Below are positions 1 through 5,226 of a stretch of 9,728 nucleotides of DNA, one piece after another. This stretch comes from Bacteroidales bacterium UBA3868 (GTDB lineage: Bacteria; Bacteroidota; Bacteroidia; Bacteroidales; WCHB1-69). The position numbers and the translations under genes were made by a program. Position 1 is the stretch's first letter. Each line of letters starts with the position of its first letter. Below the pieces are notes generated by a model, which saw nothing but the letters and a program-made list of their open reading frames with translations, was not told the DNA's origin and made no database searches. The stretch covers positions 1 to 9,728 of the forward strand of contig DGGS01000112.1 of assembly GCA_002392325.1 (NCBI GenBank), given 5' to 3'.

Positions 1-607
1 CCGCTTGTGCGGCTGCCTCCAAATAGTTCTGGCAGATACCGCGCGCTGAAGCATACATCTCAATGCACCCCTGGCGCCTGCAACCGCACATTCTGCCGTT
101 CGGATTCACGATGCAATGACCCAATTCGCCTGCCGTACCAGTGTGCCCGTGCACGATCTTGCCGTCCACTACAATGCCACTGCCGATGCCTGTGCCTAAT
201 GTCATGGTGATCAGGTGACGCATGCCGCGTCCTCCCCCATAAACCAACTCGCCAAAAGCGGCGGCGTTGGCGTCGTTATCCACCACAACAGGAACGCCGA
301 AGCGACTCTCCATCAGCTCTTTAAGCGGAATGCGCTCCTTGATGGGCAGGTTGACCGTACCTTCTTCAATGCATCCTTCATAGAAATTGCTGTTGGGCGC
401 ACCAATACCGATGCTCTCAATATCTGGGATGTCCTGCTCTTGCATAAGGGTGCGGATGGCCTCGTCCATGGCGGAAATGTACGCCGGTGTTGTCGTGTAT
501 TCTTGAGTGGGCAGACTAAGGCGCTTGGACACTAAACCGTCGTTGCGCACAAGACCCACTACGGTGTTCGTGCCACCAATGTCAATGCCAATGGAATAGT
601 GATTCAT
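1..607 (-). CDS. ROK-family sugar kinase (glucokinase-like), C-terminus cut by window edge
   Basis: Reading down from the ATG at 607, the frame stays open to base 1 and gives 202 residues of a family usually a little over 300 long, so about the last third is missing. Visible motifs: an N-terminal phosphate-binding loop IDIGGTNT (residues 8-15); DNDANAAAFGE (110-120), with D112 as the likely catalytic base; the second phosphate loop TLGTGIGSG (136-144); and the ROK signature ELGH...CGCRRQGCIE (161-183), which supplies the sugar-contacting E161 and the zinc ligands H164, C174, C176 and C181. There is no N-terminal helix-turn-helix domain, so it is a kinase rather than a ROK repressor. It probably phosphorylates glucose or a related (amino)sugar with ATP in the cytoplasm; the exact sugar cannot be read from sequence. 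The gene starts 8 bases after the mltG stop, so it is probably co-transcribed with the envelope genes upstream. Confidence 0.93.
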   Translation of the reverse strand, partial: MNHYSIGIDIGGTNTVVGLVRNDGLVSKRLSLPTQEYTTTPAYISAMDEAIRTLMQEQDIPDIESIGIGAPNSNFYEGCIEEGTVNLPIKERIPLKELMESRFGVPVVVDNDANAAAFGELVYGGGRGMRHLITMTLGTGIGSGIVVDGKIVHGHTGTAGELGHCIVNPNGRMCGCRRQGCIEMYASARGICQNYLEAAAQA

Positions 608-615
608 ATCGGGGG

Positions 616-1638
616 TTAATGTTTGATGTTTCGTTCGTTCAGGGCCTTACGGTAACGGTTGGCGTTCTGTGCGTGAACAGCAGCGCTGTTGGTGAAATTG
701 TGATAGCCCGAAAAATCCTCTTTGGCGCACATGTACAAATAGTTGTGGTGCGTGTAGTGAAGAACGGAGTCAAGGGTTGACGCCTCCGGAAAACGGATAG
801 GACCCGGAGGAAGTCCCTTGTATTTGTAAGTGTTATACGGAGAGTCCACCTTCAGATCGGCGTTCAAAATGCGCTTGCGGGAAAAATCACGAAGGGCGAA
901 TTTTACGGTAGGATCTGACTGCAGCAGCATGTTTTTGTGCAACCGGTTGATATAAAGCCCGGCAATGATGGCTTTTTCCTGCGGACGGAAATTTTCCTCT
1001 TCCACAATGGATGCCAGGGTGCTGACCTCAAGAGGGGTCAGCCCGATTTCCTCGGCCTGCTTCCGGCGGGTTTCGTTCCAGAATTGCTGGTGGATCTTGT
1101 AAAATTTGTCCACAAACTCCTCTGGGGTTATGTCGTAGTAGAACTCGTAACTGTTGGGGATGAAGATTTGCGGGCAAGAGGCGATGTTGAGCCCGTATTG
1201 TTCCCAGAAACCGCTGTCGTACATGACTGATGCCAGCTCGCGGGTGTCGAAGAACAGCACTTTGCTGGCGCGCTCAATGAACTGCGGCAAGGTGCGTACA
1301 TTGTTGAAGGCGAATTTCACCGGGTAATGCTGCCCTTTGCGGAGCATCCGAACCAGTTCGAAGTTGCTCATTTTGGGTTTTATAGTGTAATTGCCGACCT
1401 TGACGGTCTTGTATTTCATGTAATGCGCCACCATGTCAAAGGTCTCTTCACTGCGCAGGATGTCATGCTTGTGAAGGGAGTCCAGGAGTTGCAGATAATC
1501 GGTGTGGCGCGGAATGTGGATGGTGACCTCGGTTTTGTTTTTGGTGTTCGTGCCAAAAACAATGTAACCCACAGTGCCTGCTGCGAGCAGTCCTAAACCG
1601 ACAATCACCGCGGCAGTGATGAGAAGTGTTTTTTTCAT
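616..1638 (-). CDS. mltG: Endolytic murein transglycosylase MltG (YceG-like)
   Basis: The product is 340 residues, the normal length for MltG. It cleaves nascent peptidoglycan glycan strands internally on the outer face of the inner membrane, setting glycan length. Residues 1-28 form a single N-terminal membrane anchor after a short basic start (MKK). A small LysM-like region follows (about 36-105), then the YceG catalytic domain (about 110-335). The family motif LASIVEEE at 208-215 contains the likely catalytic glutamate E213, aligned by eye to the first Glu of the E. coli IVEKE motif. It is followed by AGLYINRL (226-233) and LQSDPTVKFAL (239-249), close to the family's VFINRL and LQTDPTV blocks, and by GLPPGPI (275-281). 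The ATG at 1638 lies 18 bases after the stop of the NlpC/P60 gene and nothing separates the two, which suggests co-transcription. No truncation or missing key residue was seen. Confidence 0.96.
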   Translation of the reverse strand: MKKTLLITAAVIVGLGLLAAGTVGYIVFGTNTKNKTEVTIHIPRHTDYLQLLDSLHKHDILRSEETFDMVAHYMKYKTVKVGNYTIKPKMSNFELVRMLRKGQHYPVKFAFNNVRTLPQFIERASKVLFFDTRELASVMYDSGFWEQYGLNIASCPQIFIPNSYEFYYDITPEEFVDKFYKIHQQFWNETRRKQAEEIGLTPLEVSTLASIVEEENFRPQEKAIIAGLYINRLHKNMLLQSDPTVKFALRDFSRKRILNADLKVDSPYNTYKYKGLPPGPIRFPEASTLDSVLHYTHHNYLYMCAKEDFSGYHNFTNSAAVHAQNANRYRKALNERNIKH

Positions 1639-1656
1639 GATGACAGAGAATCCGGA

Positions 1657-2454
1657 TTATTCCAAGATGCGCTTGATGATGCGCAACCGGTGTGTGTATT
1701 TGTTCATATCGGCGCGGAAAATGCCATTGGAGTCCAGCGTGTTGATTTGGACATGTCCAGAAGCGTGGAGGATTTGGTGATAACCGCAAACAATGCCCAC
1801 ATGGATGATATAGCCCTCTTCGTTTTCAAAGAAAGCCAAATCGCCAATGCGCGCTTCGTCCACAAAATCCACAATATCACCGAATTCCACCTGTTGGGCG
1901 GCATCGCGGGGCAGGAGTATGCCTATGCTGTTGTACACATTCTGCACGAACCCCGAGCAGTCAATGCCAGCGGGGGTGCGGCCACCCCAAAGGTATGGGG
2001 CGTTGAGGTAATGGAAGGCGAAATCAAGCAGAAGGTCCTGTTGCTCGCTTAATCCTTCGTGGTGGGGTAGGGCGGTGGGTTGTGGCAGGCAGACCTTATA
2101 GGTGCGGTTGCCCAGCGAGAAAATACCGTCTTTGGGCATAGGGAACCGCGAACCGATGAACAATGGCGCTGCTATATGGTTCAGGGTGTCTTGCACATAA
2201 AGAAAGGTGTCTCGCACAAAGTATTGTGGCGCGGAGATGTTCAGCGCATACTCTTCCGCTGTTAATGGATAATGCTGCTTGGCGTAAAGCCATCCCTCGT
2301 ATGCGCAATCCGTAGTGCGGATTTTATACCAGTCGGTGACCATTTCCAGTATCGTATAAGTTTCGCCAAACAGAAGTTGCGATACCATCTCGGAGCGGTG
2401 ACTGGCTTCGGCGCGCAAAGCTACGGAAGACCAAATGCAGATGCCAGTGTCCAT
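1657..2454 (-). CDS. C40-family NlpC/P60 cysteine peptidase with N-terminal SH3-like domains
   Basis: The product is 265 residues. The N-terminal part (about 1-60) resembles a bacterial SH3 domain, with RAEASHRSEMVSQLLFGE (14-31) and WYKI...GWLY (42-57). A second SH3-like segment fills about 65-125. The NlpC/P60 domain (about 140-262) has YLWGGRTPAGIDCSGFVQ (154-171) with nucleophile C166, base H218 in the IIHVG motif, and third polar residue H230 in ILHASG. This layout matches YkfC-type gamma-D-glutamyl-diamino-acid (muropeptide) endopeptidases, so it probably trims L-Ala-D-Glu-containing peptides. There is no signal peptide, and extension is ruled out because the TAA stop of the preceding gene lies in the same frame four codons upstream of the ATG. 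A cytoplasmic recycling role is therefore more likely than wall remodelling, though this is inference. The gene sits 12 bases after the DUF3127 gene. Confidence 0.92.
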   Translation of the reverse strand: MDTGICIWSSVALRAEASHRSEMVSQLLFGETYTILEMVTDWYKIRTTDCAYEGWLYAKQHYPLTAEEYALNISAPQYFVRDTFLYVQDTLNHIAAPLFIGSRFPMPKDGIFSLGNRTYKVCLPQPTALPHHEGLSEQQDLLLDFAFHYLNAPYLWGGRTPAGIDCSGFVQNVYNSIGILLPRDAAQQVEFGDIVDFVDEARIGDLAFFENEEGYIIHVGIVCGYHQILHASGHVQINTLDSNGIFRADMNKYTHRLRIIKRILE

Positions 2455-2466
2455 GGTGCCAGTGTT

Positions 2467-2913
2467 TTAGAACGGAAGATCGTCGGTCATGCCGTCGTCT
2501 GTAAAAGTGTCCTCGGCAGCCATGAAGTCGGCGGGTGCGCCCATTGGTTCGGCCGCAGGGGGTGTGTAGGAAGTGTGCGGTGGGGTGCCGGCAGAGGTGT
2601 AGGTCATGGGCTCCGGAATGCCGGGCATCGCCTCGGTGGCGTGCTCTATCTTCCAGGTCTTCACATCTGTGTACCATTTGCCCTGATATTCTCTGGATTC
2701 CACATCGAACGATATCTTCATCATGTCGCCGATGTTGAATTGGTTGAGCTGGTCGGTTTTGTCGCCCCAGAGCATAGAGCAAATTTTGCGCGGGTACTGC
2801 TCCACAGTTTCAATTACGAATTGTTGCTTTTGCCAGTGCTTTCCTGTGCTGGCGCTGGTGCCCGACTGCATGGGCAGTTTAAGTATGAGTTTGCCTGTGA
2901 TTTCTAATGACAT
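2467..2913 (-). CDS. DUF3127 family protein with SSB-like acidic C-terminal tip
   Basis: I place the start at the ATG at 2913 (MSLEITGKL), giving 148 residues. A longer frame reaches an upstream ATG at 2961, but the extra 16 residues are basic and low-complexity, overlap the end of the preceding gene, and are not expected of the family. Residues 1-95 look like a compact beta-rich (OB-fold-like) domain, with TGKLILKL (6-13), KQQFVIET (28-35), FNIGDMMKISFDVESRE (58-74) and GKWYTDVKTWKI (77-88). This matches DUF3127, which is common in Bacteroidota. Residues 96-132 are a Pro/Ala/Gly/Met-rich, probably disordered linker. The end is acidic and closes in DDLPF, very like the DDIPF tip by which single-stranded DNA-binding proteins recruit partners. 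A single-stranded nucleic-acid-binding role is plausible but unproven. It starts 10 bases after the MCE gene. Confidence 0.88.
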   Translation of the reverse strand: MSLEITGKLILKLPMQSGTSASTGKHWQKQQFVIETVEQYPRKICSMLWGDKTDQLNQFNIGDMMKISFDVESREYQGKWYTDVKTWKIEHATEAMPGIPEPMTYTSAGTPPHTSYTPPAAEPMGAPADFMAAEDTFTDDGMTDDLPF

Positions 2914-2923
2914 ATTGTTGGTT

Positions 2924-3904
2924 TTATTCTTTGTCTTTTTTCTTTCCGAAAACGGATACATTTATATAGCGGCCCGGATGGGCTTTCAGGTCGTTGATCA
3001 GGTTGTCCAGACTTTCCACGGCCTTGTTGATGTTCTTATACAGGGAGTCGTTGTTCATGAGTTGCCCCACAGAGCCTTCGCCGCGCTCCAGTTTGTCGGT
3101 CACATGGTTGATGTTGCTGACAGCTTGTTGCGCATCCATGAACAGGGCTTTGATGTTGCTTTGTGCCACGGAATCGGAGATGTTGTTGAGGTTCTCGATC
3201 ATGGCGTTGAGTTGTGGGGAGGCGTTGTCCAGGGTGGTGGAGAATCGGTTCAGTTTGGTCACCATCTCATTCAATTTCGGTTCATTGGATGAGAGAATCT
3301 GGCTGAGATGCTGTGTGGAAGTCTCAAGGTTGGCGAGCGTGTTCTTCAGCGTAGCGGCTCCGTTGGCGGGGTCGTCGGGTTGGAATGCTGATTTGAGCGC
3401 CAGGGCGATGGTGTCCACGGAGGCGATGACACTGGCCAGCTGGTCCTTCAAGCCGTCGATGCCGTCGAAAAGCCCGCCGGCGAGTGAGGATTGCAGCGTG
3501 TCGCCGCTTTGCGCCATCACTTTTGAGGAACCGGGGATGATGTTGACAATCATACCGCCCAGCACATCCTTTTGCGCCACCTCAATGCGGGAGTCCTTAG
3601 GAAGGTCAATCTTTTCGGTGACCATGATTTCGGCACAAATCCGCACAGGATCCGTGCTCAGCATTTTCATTTTGGTCACCTTGCCGATCGGGTATCCGTT
3701 GACTGCCACAGTCGTGCTTTCGTGCAGACCGCCGATGTTCTCCATCACAGCATAAAAATATGTCTTGTGGCTGAACACATTGAGTCCTTTCAGAAAGTTT
3801 GCGCCTAGATAGAAAATAATGAGGGCGGCAATGCAGAAAATGGCCACCTTCATGCTGCGTATGTTCTTGGCTGAGTACTGTTGGTTATCCTTGTTGTTCT
3901 TCAT
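2924..3904 (-). CDS. MCE/MlaD-family lipid-transport protein, single MCE domain
   Basis: The product is 326 residues. A basic, polar N-terminus (1-18) precedes one membrane segment (about 19-39, MKVAIFCIAALIIFYLGANF) and the sequence FLKGLNVF typical of Bacteroidota MCE proteins. The MCE domain spans about 46-125, with GGLHESTTVAVNGYPIGKV (58-76) and VLGGMIVNIIPG (114-125). The rest to about 300 is predicted largely helical, consistent with the tube-forming helices of MCE proteins, and the protein ends in a basic GKKKDKE. MCE proteins are anchored in the inner membrane, form hexameric rings and carry lipids across the periplasm, usually with an ABC permease and ATPase. No MlaE- or MlaF-like gene is in this window, so its partners must be encoded elsewhere or beyond the edges. 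It starts 26 bases after the amidase stop and may also have its own promoter in that gap. Confidence 0.94.
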   Translation of the reverse strand: MKNNKDNQQYSAKNIRSMKVAIFCIAALIIFYLGANFLKGLNVFSHKTYFYAVMENIGGLHESTTVAVNGYPIGKVTKMKMLSTDPVRICAEIMVTEKIDLPKDSRIEVAQKDVLGGMIVNIIPGSSKVMAQSGDTLQSSLAGGLFDGIDGLKDQLASVIASVDTIALALKSAFQPDDPANGAATLKNTLANLETSTQHLSQILSSNEPKLNEMVTKLNRFSTTLDNASPQLNAMIENLNNISDSVAQSNIKALFMDAQQAVSNINHVTDKLERGEGSVGQLMNNDSLYKNINKAVESLDNLINDLKAHPGRYINVSVFGKKKDKE

Positions 3905-3911
3905 TTTTAAT

Positions 3912-3930
3912 ATTCAAGGTTGCAAAAATA
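3912..3930 (-). promoter_or_regulatory. Candidate Bacteroidota -7 element and initiator in front of the MCE gene
   Basis: On the minus strand the gap after the amidase stop reads TATTTTTG (3930-3923), a perfect match to the Bacteroidota -7 consensus TAnnTTTG. It continues as CAACCTTGAAT, so TTTGCAACCTTGAAT (3926-3912) is identical over 15 bases to the sequence around the secDF -7 element at 7913-7927. No good -33 TTTG is found at the usual distance. The implied transcript would have a very short leader of roughly 12 bases. It may be an internal promoter letting the last five operon genes be expressed apart from the amidase. Confidence 0.4.
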
Positions 3931-5148
3931 TCATTTTTTCAGCAATTGGCGAGCCTCGTTGACAGATATTTTTTTATTGCCTTGAAAAGCGACCATGAAC
4001 GCGTCACCGTATGTTTTTTTCACCTCTTTCAGGATGTCGGCAGCGGCCTCATAACTGCCTTCATTTCCTGTGGTGTATTTCCATAGACCATTTTCCTGGT
4101 AGCAACTGACATTTGACAGTGCCTGAAGGCGTTTGTCATTGTTGGAGAGTTTGTCCGGAGAGGCGAAGAACTGAACCTTGAATCGAATAGCGCCGTCATC
4201 CCCGGTTTCGGCCTTTTGAACGGGAATGTCTTTCGTCACTTCCACCACTTCATGTTTTTGGGCGGTCTCTTCTTTCACGGCCACCGACTGCTCGGGCTCT
4301 TGAACTTTTTCAAGTTTTTCATTTTTCTTGGGTTCGGGTGTGGAAGTGCCGTTCATGGGGAGTCTCTTGTAGCTGCTTCCAGTGATTCCGGATGCGTAAT
4401 CGGCGAATGCGTTGTAGATGCCGGCAGCATATTTGTCCAAATTGCTCTTTTTCGACAGGAAAGCGTCGTCGGTGGCATTGGTGAGGAACCCCATTTCAAT
4501 GAGGATGCTGGGCATGGCAACCTTGTAGAGCACCCAGTAACCGGCCTGTTTTACCCCTCGGTCTGTCAGATGCGATATGGAAACCAGGTTTTTCTGCACC
4601 TTGCTGGCCATCGAGATGGAATTGTTCAGATACGCCGAAGAATAAAGGGAGAAGATGACATTCGACTCTGGCGAGTTGGGGTTGAAACCGTCATAATTGT
4701 TCTGATAGTTCTTTTCCATAAGCATGGCGGCATTCTCCTTGCGGGCCACGGCCTGATTGGCCTCGCTTTTGGCAAGACCCATCACATAAGTCTCCACCCC
4801 GTTCCCGGAATGGTTGTCGGACGCGTTGCAATGGAATGATATGAAAAGGTCGGCATGGTTGCTGTTCGCAATCTGTGCCCTTCTGTATAATTCGATGAAG
4901 ACATCCGTTTTGCGCGTGTAGATGACCTGGACATCGGAACAGTTCTCGCTGATCAGTTTGCCAACCCGCAAGGCCACATCCAGATTCACATCCTTCTCCT
5001 TTAAGGTGAGTCCCAGACAACCCGGATCATTTCCACCGTGTCCGGCGTCAATCACCACTTTGAAGGTCTTGCCATTGGACTGGCCCCATAACGGAGCAAA
5101 ACCGAAAATTATCATCAAACACAATAAGAACTGTTTTTTTAAGTTCAT
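3931..5148 (-). CDS. Secreted N-acetylmuramoyl-L-alanine amidase (Amidase_3) with C-terminal SPOR-like domain
   Basis: I chose the ATG at 5148 (405 residues); a TTG three codons upstream is possible but unneeded. Residues 1-22 are a signal peptide (MNLKKQF, then a hydrophobic run), probably cut before QSNGK. The Amidase_3 domain covers about 30-255. VIDAGHGGNDPG (32-43) gives zinc ligand H37, KEKD gives E51, SFHCNASDN (104-112) gives H106, and the ILIEMGFLTN motif gives catalytic E218. The enzyme removes stem peptides from MurNAc in the periplasm and so helps cell separation. A Lys/Glu/Pro-rich linker (about 260-318) leads to a SPOR-like domain (about 321-390, FKVQFFAS...YTTGNEGSYEAA...AFMVAF). 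Such domains typically bind glycan stripped of peptides at septa. It is the first gene of the minus-strand group and diverges from lptD. Confidence 0.95.
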   Translation of the reverse strand: MNLKKQFLLCLMIIFGFAPLWGQSNGKTFKVVIDAGHGGNDPGCLGLTLKEKDVNLDVALRVGKLISENCSDVQVIYTRKTDVFIELYRRAQIANSNHADLFISFHCNASDNHSGNGVETYVMGLAKSEANQAVARKENAAMLMEKNYQNNYDGFNPNSPESNVIFSLYSSAYLNNSISMASKVQKNLVSISHLTDRGVKQAGYWVLYKVAMPSILIEMGFLTNATDDAFLSKKSNLDKYAAGIYNAFADYASGITGSSYKRLPMNGTSTPEPKKNEKLEKVQEPEQSVAVKEETAQKHEVVEVTKDIPVQKAETGDDGAIRFKVQFFASPDKLSNNDKRLQALSNVSCYQENGLWKYTTGNEGSYEAAADILKEVKKTYGDAFMVAFQGNKKISVNEARQLLKK

Positions 5149-5167
5149 TTCTTTCAAACTTTTTGAT

Positions 5168-5175
5168 TATTTTTG
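5168..5175 (+). promoter_or_regulatory. Candidate -7 element for lptD
   Basis: TATTTTTG matches the Bacteroidota -7 consensus TAnnTTTG and lies 51 bases before the lptD start codon. No TTTG or TTG was found at the -33 distance, and the region is T-rich, so a chance match is possible. It is the only consensus match on this strand that I found in the gap. Confidence 0.25.
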
Positions 5176-5192
5176 CCTTTTTTTTAAACGTG

Positions 5193-5200
5193 CAAATTTA
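5193..5200 (-). promoter_or_regulatory. Candidate -7 element for the amidase-led operon
   Basis: On the minus strand TAAATTTG (5200-5193) matches TAnnTTTG and is followed by CA, as is common after this element. It lies 44 bases before the amidase ATG. A TTG occurs at 5216-5214, but the 13-base spacing is shorter than usual. The element falls inside the lptD leader, so the two divergent promoters would overlap. Confidence 0.35.
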
Positions 5201-5226
5201 GGATATTATTATACAATATATAAGCG

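Noticed and set aside
2914..2961. A longer N-terminus for the DUF3127 protein from the ATG at 2961.
   Set aside because: The additional residues are the out-of-frame reading of the MCE gene's Lys/Asp-rich tail. MSLEITGKL is a typical family start and gives a normal 10-base gap.
2272..3755. Long plus-strand open frames (2272-2907, 2723-3292, 2994-3755) opposite the operon.
   Set aside because: They overlap one another and cover well-supported MCE, DUF3127 and NlpC/P60 genes on the other strand. Their products are low-complexity and match no family.
4216..4839. A 207-codon plus-strand frame opposite the amidase.
   Set aside because: It is antisense to the conserved amidase catalytic domain, its product resembles no family, and no promoter was seen.
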